From positions 1 through 47,111 of the forward strand of contig DASZXJ010000013.1 of assembly GCA_035545895.1 (NCBI GenBank): a DNA stretch of 47,111 nt. Direction: 5' to 3'. The notes below the pieces were generated by a model. That model made no database searches, was not told the DNA's origin, and worked only from the letters and a program-made list of their open reading frames with translations. Each line of letters starts with the position of its first letter. Within the stretch, counting starts at the first letter, position 1. A program made the position numbers and the translations under genes. This document shows positions 40,400 to 47,111 of this stretch, one piece after another. Source of the stretch: DASZXJ01 sp035545895 (lineage in GTDB: Bacteria > Planctomycetota > Phycisphaerae > Tepidisphaerales > Tepidisphaeraceae).

Positions 40400-41419
40400 C
40401 TAAATGGCGGTTGAAACCGTATGATGAAACGGTCGCTCTGCGTCGGCGGCAACGATACGGTCCCGGCCTTCGCTCTTGGCGCGGTAAAGGGCGGTGTCTG
40501 CCTGCGCTACCAATTGTTCCGCGCCAGCCGGATTATTCTGCGACAGCGACGCAATGCCGACTGACATCGTCACGCCAGTCGGTTTGTCAAGTGCAATTGC
40601 AGATGCCTGTCTAAATTCATCGCGCACGCGAGCAATCACCTGGACGGCCTCGGCCGCTGTTGCGTGCGGCAGGAGCAGGACAAACTCGTCACCGCCGTAG
40701 CGGGCCGCCACGTCCATGCGACGCATGTTCGCCAAAATGACCTTGCCAACTATTGCCAGGAGTTGATCGCCAACCTGATGGCCGCATCTGTCGTTAAGCT
40801 GCTTGTACCCATCCAGATCGATCATCACACAGGCAAGGTCCTTGCTGTATCGATGAGCTTCGGCAAAGAGCTGATCCAGCACGCGATTGAAATGCCGCCG
40901 GTTGTATAACCCCGTCAACACATCGGTGGCAGCCAACTCCTCGACGCGCTGGAGCGATACTTCGAGTTGCGCGTTCTTGTCACGCACTTCCGTCAACAAT
41001 CGTTCGAGTTCGCGTCGCAGCGAATCGTTTTCGCGCATCACCTTGGCAACAGTCAGGTTCTTTTCCACAATCAACGGAATCGTGAAAAGATAATCCCCGA
41101 GTTTGACCACGTAGTCGGTGGCGCCTTTTTGGATGGCCTCGACCGCAATCTGGCCGACGTTTTCGCCGGTTACCATGATGACGGGCGTATTACACCGAGC
41201 GCGAATAACCTCAAGAATTTGCATGCCGGTCGCATCGGGCAAATTGTAATCGCAAAGAATAAGGTCAAATGATTCAAGCGGCTGGTCCAATGCTTCGCAC
41301 TGCGATCCGACTGCAATGATCGTGCCTCGGCCGAATCGATCCTCCAATGTTTCCCTGATCAACTCTCGTTGATCGGGATCGTCTTCGATGATCAGAAGCT
41401 TTAGCCCCTTAAGGTCCAT
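40400..41419 (-). CDS. Response regulator with GGDEF output (diguanylate cyclase)
   Basis: A 339-residue protein. The receiver domain (5-120) has acceptor Asp57 (LILCDYNLPD), acidic pair DD near 13-14 and MVTGE/VVKLGD where the usual Lys follows. A coiled coil (about 130-170, RENDSLRRELERLLTEVRDKNAQLEVSLQRVEEL) leads to the GGDEF domain (about 175-335) with canonical GGDEF and an I-site RRMD five residues before. The coiled coil suggests dimer-based activation. ATG 41419 follows GGAAAG; the longer frame to 41461 lacks a good start. It is the last gene of the signalling cluster and 140 nt from the single-domain regulator. Confidence 0.9.
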   Translation of the reverse strand: MDLKGLKLLIIEDDPDQRELIRETLEDRFGRGTIIAVGSQCEALDQPLESFDLILCDYNLPDATGMQILEVIRARCNTPVIMVTGENVGQIAVEAIQKGATDYVVKLGDYLFTIPLIVEKNLTVAKVMRENDSLRRELERLLTEVRDKNAQLEVSLQRVEELAATDVLTGLYNRRHFNRVLDQLFAEAHRYSKDLACVMIDLDGYKQLNDRCGHQVGDQLLAIVGKVILANMRRMDVAARYGGDEFVLLLPHATAAEAVQVIARVRDEFRQASAIALDKPTGVTMSVGIASLSQNNPAGAEQLVAQADTALYRAKSEGRDRIVAADAERPFHHTVSTAI

Positions 41420-41559
41420 ATTGCTTTCCAGCCTCGTTTGATGTCTGCCACAACGGGCCATTCATGATTTACGATATTTCTATGTGTCGGACAAAAGACC
41501 GCCTACATTTGGCAACCCGGGCAATTTTTGATGTTCTATCGTCCCAAAATGCCCATATT

Positions 41560-42069
41560 TCATCGCCTGCACCACTCGGGCGGCTTATGGTGCTCCGGAT
41601 ATTGGTGAATCTTTAACCAATAATTCGTGCTCGCGAGGACCGTCCGCAAAAACTGCTCCGCATTGGCGGGCTTGAGGGTATAGCTGTTCGCCCCGTATTC
41701 CGCGGCGCGCTTCATTTGCTCATCGCCGCAAACACCCGTCATGATCACAACGGGAATATCACGCAATGCCTTATTGGCCTTGATCCGCCGCAACGTTTCC
41801 AGGCCGTCGATGCCGGGCATTTCGACGTCCAGATAAACCAGGCCCGGCCGCGGCGCGGACGAATGCTCCGCTTCCTTCATCAGAAATCGGATGGCTTCCT
41901 CGCCGCTGGATGCTTCAAATACGTGATTGCTGACCTTGCACTGGGCGATCGCGTCGCGAATGAGTTGTCGGCAGTCCTGGTCGTCATCGACGATGAGGAT
42001 CGTAATTGGCTTGTCCCCCAGTTCAGGATGTACAAGGTTCGTTCGCGGATTTGTACTTGTTCTATTCAT
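41560..42069 (-). CDS. Single-domain response regulator (Rcp1-like)
   Basis: A 169-residue receiver-only protein. The acidic pocket is VDDDQD (28-32), the acceptor Asp81 in LVYLDVEMPG, Thr in VIMTG and Lys in TLKPA. Stretches LNH-like KVSNHVFEASSGEEAIRFLMKE and LRRIKANKALRDIPVV are typical of Rcp1-like regulators paired with phytochrome-type kinases. A 20-residue N-terminal tail and a 20-residue His/Pro-rich C-terminal tail are extra. It starts 12 nt after the histidine kinase gene, so the two form a likely two-component pair. Confidence 0.9.
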   Translation of the reverse strand: MNRTSTNPRTNLVHPELGDKPITILIVDDDQDCRQLIRDAIAQCKVSNHVFEASSGEEAIRFLMKEAEHSSAPRPGLVYLDVEMPGIDGLETLRRIKANKALRDIPVVIMTGVCGDEQMKRAAEYGANSYTLKPANAEQFLRTVLASTNYWLKIHQYPEHHKPPEWCRR

Positions 42070-42081
42070 ACAGCAACCTCA

Positions 42082-43743
42082 CTATGCCGCCGCGGGCGCT
42101 TTCTGGCACTTTGGGATATACTTGCGATCGACGCTGAAACGGAACGTGCTTCCCTGGCCTGGCCGGCTCATCACCCAGATCCGGCCACCGTAAATTTCAA
42201 CAATGCTTTTCACGCTCGCCAAACCGATTCCCTTGCCGACAACCTGCTGGCAAAGCGGATTCCGTCCGCGCCGGAAGATCAGGAAAACGGAGTCCAGATC
42301 TTCGGGATCGATTCCGATTCCCGAATCCTGAACATAAAACTCGGCGCCGTCCTCATCGGTCTGGCAGCCGATATGAATTTTTTTCGCCGGCCCATCGCCC
42401 ATGTATTTGATTGCGTTATCGATCAGATTCTGGAAGAGTTGACGAATACGCAGCCGTTCAGCATGCAACACCGGCAACGGCGTATCAACGATCAACTCGA
42501 TCGACTTGCTGCGCAGATCATCCTCAAACAGCCCGCGCAATTCGGAAATCGTGTGGCTGATGTCCACGTCCTCCATCTTCTGCCGCCGAGTCTTGATGCG
42601 CGAGAGTTCGAGCAGTTCCGTAATCAAGTCGGTTTCGATCTGCACATTGGATTGAATTCGTTCCAGGCGATGAACCACCTCTTCATCGAAGTTTTCACGG
42701 TATTTCAGCAGCAGCATCGCCGCCATGCCGCCGATGTTTCGCAGGGGCGCGTTCAAATCGTGTGATACCGCACGTAAAAATTCTTCCTTTTCGCAAATCT
42801 CTGCACTGAGTCGCTCGTTGGCTGTCTCGAGCTGGGCTGTGCGCTGTTCGACCTTCACTTCAAGATCCCGATTGGCCTGGGCAAGATCTTCCTGATGTTT
42901 TTTCACCCATAAGACCATGTCGTCAAACCGCCTGGCCAACTCGCCGATGATGTCGGGACGATGAATATCAACGCGGGCATTAAGGTCCCCTGCGCAAATC
43001 TGGTTGGTCACGCTCACCAATTTGCGAATCGGCAGGAAAATGCGATGCACAAGCAAATAAGCGATTGGCAGCGTACAAAGGAACATGCAGCAGCCGACGC
43101 CGATGATCAGGTAATCCACCTGAAGCATTTGCGCTTCTTCACTCGCTTGCGATACGCCGACTGCGACATAACCCAGCAAGCGCGGGCCGCTTGAAACCTC
43201 AGCATCGTCATCGGGTGAAGGCGTGCTCAAAATGGGAGCAACCACTTCCAGAAATTCGCCAAACGTTGGCGATTGCCTGCTGTGAACCTGCATCAGCGAC
43301 TGCGCATTAAACGAGAGTCTATCCAGCGCGAAATCGGGATCGCGACTGGCCAGCGCCTGCGGGTGAGCGTTGGCATCAAGGTAGCCGACGAACAAAATAT
43401 TTCGACTTTTGATCAAATCCTGTGAACGGCGGCCAAGTTCCGACCAGTTGGCGCGTCGAAATGCAAGCTGGCTGCTCTGAGACAGGGCCGCTGCAAGCTG
43501 CCGCGCCTGCTCACCCATGATGTCGGTCAGACGGACATGCGTTTCCCGGGCAAATGCCCACGCGGTCACCCCCAGCGCCGCACTCAGCACCGCCATGAAG
43601 CAAAGGACCAGCTTATTCTCCAGCCCGACGCGCATGGAGAATCTCCGATGCCATGGCGCGCTCTGTTGCCAAACGCGCATGCTGGTTTGATGCTCAGGTT
43701 GGAGCACCTTGTCGTTTTCCATGTAAATCGGCGACAACTCCAT
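42082..43743 (-). CDS. Membrane sensor histidine kinase with HAMP domain
   Basis: A 553-residue kinase. TM1 is about 45-65 and TM2 about 210-234, bracketing a 145-residue periplasmic sensor of unknown type. HAMP is about 235-290 and a coiled coil 280-320. The HisKA domain has phospho-acceptor His328 in FLRAVSHDLNAPLRNIGG. HATPase motifs are N-box FQNLIDNAIKY, G1 DSGIGI and G2 GKGIGLASVKSIVEIYGG. The DLNAPLRNI form is typical of phytochrome-like and Rcp1-coupled kinases, supporting pairing with the regulator 12 nt downstream. ATG 43743 is the first; an in-frame ATG at residue 8 is possible. Confidence 0.92.
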   Translation of the reverse strand: MELSPIYMENDKVLQPEHQTSMRVWQQSAPWHRRFSMRVGLENKLVLCFMAVLSAALGVTAWAFARETHVRLTDIMGEQARQLAAALSQSSQLAFRRANWSELGRRSQDLIKSRNILFVGYLDANAHPQALASRDPDFALDRLSFNAQSLMQVHSRQSPTFGEFLEVVAPILSTPSPDDDAEVSSGPRLLGYVAVGVSQASEEAQMLQVDYLIIGVGCCMFLCTLPIAYLLVHRIFLPIRKLVSVTNQICAGDLNARVDIHRPDIIGELARRFDDMVLWVKKHQEDLAQANRDLEVKVEQRTAQLETANERLSAEICEKEEFLRAVSHDLNAPLRNIGGMAAMLLLKYRENFDEEVVHRLERIQSNVQIETDLITELLELSRIKTRRQKMEDVDISHTISELRGLFEDDLRSKSIELIVDTPLPVLHAERLRIRQLFQNLIDNAIKYMGDGPAKKIHIGCQTDEDGAEFYVQDSGIGIDPEDLDSVFLIFRRGRNPLCQQVVGKGIGLASVKSIVEIYGGRIWVMSRPGQGSTFRFSVDRKYIPKCQKAPAAA

Positions 43744-43821
43744 AAGCCGACATGGGTTTCATCGACTCGCCGCATGCTGGGGTTAATCAGGGAGCGCCCC
43801 GATTCGAATCTGAAGAGAATC

Positions 43822-45027
43822 TTATTGGACACGAACATTCACCGTGACAGATCTGTCAATTCTGGCGGGAACCTCAACCAACAGGGTGCCATCATCAAGT
43901 CGGAAGGTCTTTTCAATGAGCCTCCCTTCGATGGTCACCAGCGCTTTACCCGCAGGCAGGCCGGCAATTTCCAGGATCGGCCGCATTATCGGCACAGAGC
44001 GAGGCACGAAAGTCACGTCCAACCGCGGGCCGGTGGCGGCAATCATGTAGGTTCCGCGGAACTCGTTGTAACCATCATTGTTTACATCGCCGCTCGAACG
44101 CCGATCCAGACGCCCCATTTCCTGCGGAATCTGGATCTCGGCCGGCGAGGATTCCTGCTTTTCCCATGAGGGGTCCGAGCGAAATTCCTCGGATAGCGGC
44201 TTGAAGACACCATCCCAATAGCTGCGGCCATCAGACCAGATTGTCAGCGTTTTTACCGATCCATCCGAAGTAAACCGCGCACGCATCTCATTGGATTCCT
44301 GGATTGACCACCCATCCGGCCGGGCTTCGGCGGTTAGCAAACGGGTTGCAAATTTATTCGGCACTTCGCAGACGAAATTAAACCCGCGCCGGCTGATGCT
44401 CCAGCCGGCGGCGGCTGAATGCGGATCGCCGAAAATCCATTGCGTATTATCGATAAGAATCACATCGTCGCACCAAACAGCATCCGGCGAATCAATCGCA
44501 AACACCAGCGCCGGCGCGCCCGGTGGGGCCAATTGACCGGTGATATCCACCAGCGCCTCAGTCCATTGGCTGGGCAACAAGGTGGTCGTTTCGCTGGCAA
44601 TTCGTGTTTGACCGACGAAACAGCTCACCGTGACGTGCGAAGGTCGGTCAGAAAGGAAAAATGCACCGGCAGTCGTCCAGCCGCCTGGAAACGCTCGTCC
44701 GCCAAGCAATGATGACAGCTTGACCGTCAGTTCGCCGGTCTTTCCATCCAGCCTCAAACTTCCGTGACCGGTATGCGCGAGAGATGAATCCATGCTGCTG
44801 CGAATCCCCCTGGTTTGCACGAAAACCGAATCCACGGGCAATTCAAAATTCAGCATGGTGCTGAATCGCTGGTTTTTCAATTCGGGAGATAATCGAAGGA
44901 GTTGAACGCCAACAGGCTCGGCAATCGTCCCAGAAGGAACCGGAGCGAATTCATCGTCGGCACAGCCGGCAAAGCAGACGACAGCCAAAGCAATCACGCC
45001 CAGCCAACGAAAGGTCATGTCGAACAT
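43822..45027 (-). CDS. Predicted lipoprotein with EF-hand-like motif
   Basis: A 401-residue protein with signal peptide and lipobox (IALAVVCFAGC, Cys about residue 22). Most of it is beta-rich with no recognised family (SSLLGGRAFPGGWTTAGAFFLSD, TQWIFGDPHSAAAGWSISRRG). Near residue 315, DVNNDGYNEFRG matches an EF-hand/FG-GAP-type calcium loop. An alternative start is ATG 45018. It lies between the anti-sigma gene (30 nt) and the kinase (78 nt), so it could be an envelope sensor or target of the regulon, but there is no direct evidence. Confidence 0.75.
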   Translation of the reverse strand: MFDMTFRWLGVIALAVVCFAGCADDEFAPVPSGTIAEPVGVQLLRLSPELKNQRFSTMLNFELPVDSVFVQTRGIRSSMDSSLAHTGHGSLRLDGKTGELTVKLSSLLGGRAFPGGWTTAGAFFLSDRPSHVTVSCFVGQTRIASETTTLLPSQWTEALVDITGQLAPPGAPALVFAIDSPDAVWCDDVILIDNTQWIFGDPHSAAAGWSISRRGFNFVCEVPNKFATRLLTAEARPDGWSIQESNEMRARFTSDGSVKTLTIWSDGRSYWDGVFKPLSEEFRSDPSWEKQESSPAEIQIPQEMGRLDRRSSGDVNNDGYNEFRGTYMIAATGPRLDVTFVPRSVPIMRPILEIAGLPAGKALVTIEGRLIEKTFRLDDGTLLVEVPARIDRSVTVNVRVQ

Positions 45028-45057
45028 TGAACCGTATTTGGCTCAGCACGCAAGTCA

Positions 45058-45771
45058 TCAATCCGCAGGCTCTGGGGAATTAACCATGATCGTGTTGCTT
45101 CGCTGGGATTGCGATTGAGAAGGCAGGCCCGTCTGAAACCGGCCCAGTTGTTCGACCAAACCCTGTGGATTGCCCTGTAAATCGATTTGCTGCGTACCAA
45201 TCACCCGGCCGGATGGATCGATCAGATTCACCGTGTACACCTGCCGGGCATCACTGGCCAACTGCGTCAATGGAACGCGGCGAAACTCAAGCGGAGGTTG
45301 AATGAACCGAATCTGACCGTCGTTGTTGGTGATGGGCTGCGACATGCTGGCCATTTGCACATTGCCCTTACCGGCCGGGCTGACAACCGGCACGGCTGCA
45401 ATCATTTCGTTCGCCGGGGCAGAACCAACATGCACCCGATCGCGACTCAACCATCCAGCCATAAACACAATTACGATTGAAGCCGCAATCTTGGTCAATT
45501 GTTTCAACGATCGCACGCGCCTGGCCCAGATTTCCTCCGATCGGACTCCGCTGCGTATGTCCGCAATCAATCCCTCAACTTCCGCTTCGGTTGGTTCCAG
45601 CAATTGGAACAGATGCGACCGCGATTCGCGCTGGGCGCGTACTCGATCAAGCATCTGCGCCAGTTCCGGGTCGGTCGAAAGCTGCCGGCGCAACTCTTCC
45701 ACCTGGCTTTCGGGTAATTCTCCGTCAAGCCACATTTCCAATGCTTCAATATTGCTTTCAGTAATTGCCAT
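45058..45771 (-). CDS. Anti-sigma factor-like membrane protein
   Basis: A 237-residue protein. The cytoplasmic N-terminus (IEALEMWLDGELPESQVEELRRQLSTDPELAQML) resembles the helical part of anti-sigma domains, but lacks the HxxxCxxC zinc site. A membrane segment lies at about 92-112 (KIAASIVIVFMAGWLS), and the outer part is Ser/Gln/Pro-rich with a strand-like middle (VYTVNLIDPSGRVIGTQQIDL). Its start lies 16 nt after the sigma-factor stop, the classic sigma/anti-sigma arrangement. It likely holds the sigma factor inactive at the membrane until a signal arrives; this follows from position and topology. Confidence 0.75.
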   Translation of the reverse strand: MAITESNIEALEMWLDGELPESQVEELRRQLSTDPELAQMLDRVRAQRESRSHLFQLLEPTEAEVEGLIADIRSGVRSEEIWARRVRSLKQLTKIAASIVIVFMAGWLSRDRVHVGSAPANEMIAAVPVVSPAGKGNVQMASMSQPITNNDGQIRFIQPPLEFRRVPLTQLASDARQVYTVNLIDPSGRVIGTQQIDLQGNPQGLVEQLGRFQTGLPSQSQSQRSNTIMVNSPEPAD

Positions 45772-45787
45772 TGCAGTTGTCCCTCGA

Positions 45788-46321
45788 TCACTTGACCTTG
45801 ACGTATGGCCTGAGCATTTCCTCCAATTGCCGCCGGGCTCGGTGAATCCAGGTCTTTACCTGGGGCACGCTTGCGCCGAGCGACTCTGCAATCTGAACGT
45901 ACGATAAATTCTCATACTCACATAAAACCAATGCCGCCCGAAAATGATCCGGCAGCCGCGCGATGGCCTTGCGAACCTGCAACGTCAATTCGCTATCGAT
46001 CACCCCATCAAGCGGCGTCTGGGCCGTGTCCGGGTGTTCTTCCGCTACCAATGACATGCGCGGGTGGCGTAAGAGTCGCAGCGCTTCGTTGACCACCGCA
46101 CGCTTGAGCAATCCGCCCGGCTCGCGCCAGTCGTAGCGCATTCGGTGCTGATAAAGGTTCATCAGCGCCTGCTGCACCACGTCTTCGGGGCTGGCGCGTG
46201 TGCCAACAATGGCCCGCGCAATCGCCAGCAACCTTCGGGAATGCTGCCGAACTGCCTTATCGAACAGCTCCGCAGTCAATTCCGGCGTAGCCAGCTCAAA
46301 TTTCCTTTCACCATCCGACAC
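45788..46321 (-). CDS. ECF-type RNA polymerase sigma factor
   Basis: A 177-residue sigma-70 family factor. Sigma-2 region: RRLLAIARAIVGTRASPEDVVQQALMNLYQHRMRYDW, with the DVVQQA promoter-melting helix. Sigma-4 region: IARLPDHFRAALVLCEYENLSYVQIAESLGASVPQVKTWIHRARRQLEEML, the -35 recognition helix-turn-helix. GTG 46321 is chosen because AGGAG (46329-46333) is 7 nt upstream; TTG 46327 is only 1 nt from that site. It is the first gene of a leftward cluster with its anti-sigma-like partner, a lipoprotein and a two-component system, and may direct their transcription. Confidence 0.9.
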   Translation of the reverse strand: MSDGERKFELATPELTAELFDKAVRQHSRRLLAIARAIVGTRASPEDVVQQALMNLYQHRMRYDWREPGGLLKRAVVNEALRLLRHPRMSLVAEEHPDTAQTPLDGVIDSELTLQVRKAIARLPDHFRAALVLCEYENLSYVQIAESLGASVPQVKTWIHRARRQLEEMLRPYVKVK

Positions 46322-46333
46322 GCGCAAACTCCT

Positions 46334-47111
46334 GCCGAGTTACATGATTTTAGCTGTTTTAATCGATCCTGCTCCACCCCCATTATCACTGGCCTGGTCG
46401 CCAGTCTCATTTTTCGGCTTTTAACCCTAGAGACGGTTACGATTTATCCCATCTTCCAATGCTAAAACCCGGCCAATAACGCAATTATAACCCAAACACG
46501 CCATGGGACGACTGCCATGGGATGCACGGTCAAAACAAGCAACCCCGGCTGCGCTGCGGCCCTCAACGGAGGCGAATGCTGCGAGTTGGTCCGTAGGAGG
46601 GTAGGGTGGGATACCGCATCGTTCGCTATCGCTGCGCGCATGAATGCGTACGGGCGACGAGCGCAGGGTCAGAAGGGATTCGAGGATTTGGCATTGTCGC
46701 TAATCAACGGATTAGGACAGTACTTGACGGCATCGGGGATGCGTAATCGCGTAGAGGCTAAACCGGCATTCATCATTTCTGGGTTCATGGCGAGGTCGAG
46801 CCTCACTGCTGGATTGATCTCGTGCGAGAAGCATTTGGGCGGGTTCGACTTTTGGAAGTTCGTTATGGACCTCTTCCAAAGGTGCCCGCGCGTCTTTGAT
46901 CTTTCCGGCACTAGGGTTACCGCAGAGTGGGAGGAATACAAAGCGGCCGGGCATGCCAGCTAACCAAACAACTATGAAGCCGTTCCCCAGTCAAGCTTAA
47001 TTTTCTCGGAAGCGTGATCTTTTTACATTTTGATTCTCCAGTTGAGTCCGGCCATCGCGGCGGTGCCTTCACGCGACTATTCGAGTTTCGATTCCTATCC
47101 TGTTCGCTGAT
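46334..47111. other. Terminal stretch without a supportable gene
   Basis: An open frame at 46517-46963 (148 codons, plus strand) has no ribosome site and no recognisable domain; a minus-strand frame overlaps it. Either could be a degraded gene. CCATGGG occurs twice at 46502-46518, with CCATGG palindromes. No terminator, tRNA or repeat could be assigned. Confidence 0.4.

Noticed and set aside
46517..46963. 148-codon plus-strand frame near the right edge
   Set aside because: No ribosome site or recognisable family and a competing minus-strand frame; kept only as part of the terminal stretch.
1..47111. CRISPR arrays, prophage or toxin-antitoxin genes
   Set aside because: No regularly spaced repeats, Cas-like genes, phage structural genes or recognisable toxin pairs were seen.

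Overview
The window looks like a chromosomal segment of a diderm bacterium, most likely a planctomycete of the Phycisphaerae type. This is inferred from gene content: a lone type IV pilin-like protein with a planctomycete/verrucomicrobial style DG motif, tandem TPR-OGT-like (GT41) proteins, a PL10 pectate lyase, LptB and RND efflux parts, and many genes with no clear Shine-Dalgarno sequence. No rRNA, tRNA or phylogenetic marker was seen, so the placement is an inference.

Layout. 1-2 kb: the start of a leftward membrane protein, then crcB (fluoride exporter) overlapping a tandem-DUF190 gene. 2.2-3.1 kb: a pilin-like protein with a terminator. 3.2-9.3 kb: a TetR regulator behind a perfect palindromic operator, an RND efflux pair and a D-2-hydroxyacid dehydrogenase. 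9.3-13 kb (leftward): an HDOD-GGDEF protein, a thioredoxin fusion and lptB. 13.1-13.6 kb: a noncoding region with DnaA-box-like sequences, then a cold-shock gene. 13.9-16.0 kb: a sugar isomerase-like protein and a secreted pectate lyase.

16.1-19.7 kb: an AT-richer IS1595-family transposon bounded by 34-bp inverted repeats and an 8-bp target duplication (AAAAATAT). Besides the transposase it carries a 334-residue membrane protein of unknown function, a 47-codon basic protein and a large amount of hairpin-rich noncoding DNA. That DNA includes a nested structure upstream of the passenger gene and three copies of a hairpin / T-tract / end-core module. This is the most unusual part of the window.

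20-26.8 kb: a Lys/Thr/Ala-rich exported protein, a 21-bp perfect inverted repeat, a PfkB kinase, two small lipoproteins, guaB, a REC-GGDEF protein, a TMEM175-like channel and a TlpA-like thioredoxin. 26.8-39.3 kb: five related leftward TPR-GT41 glycosyltransferases, interrupted by one rightward secreted TPR protein. 39.4 kb: a GalU-like nucleotidyltransferase, divergent from the array and able to supply UDP-sugar. 40.4-46.3 kb: a leftward signalling cluster reading sigma factor, anti-sigma-like protein, lipoprotein, histidine kinase, response regulator and REC-GGDEF protein. The last 0.8 kb holds no gene that can be supported well.
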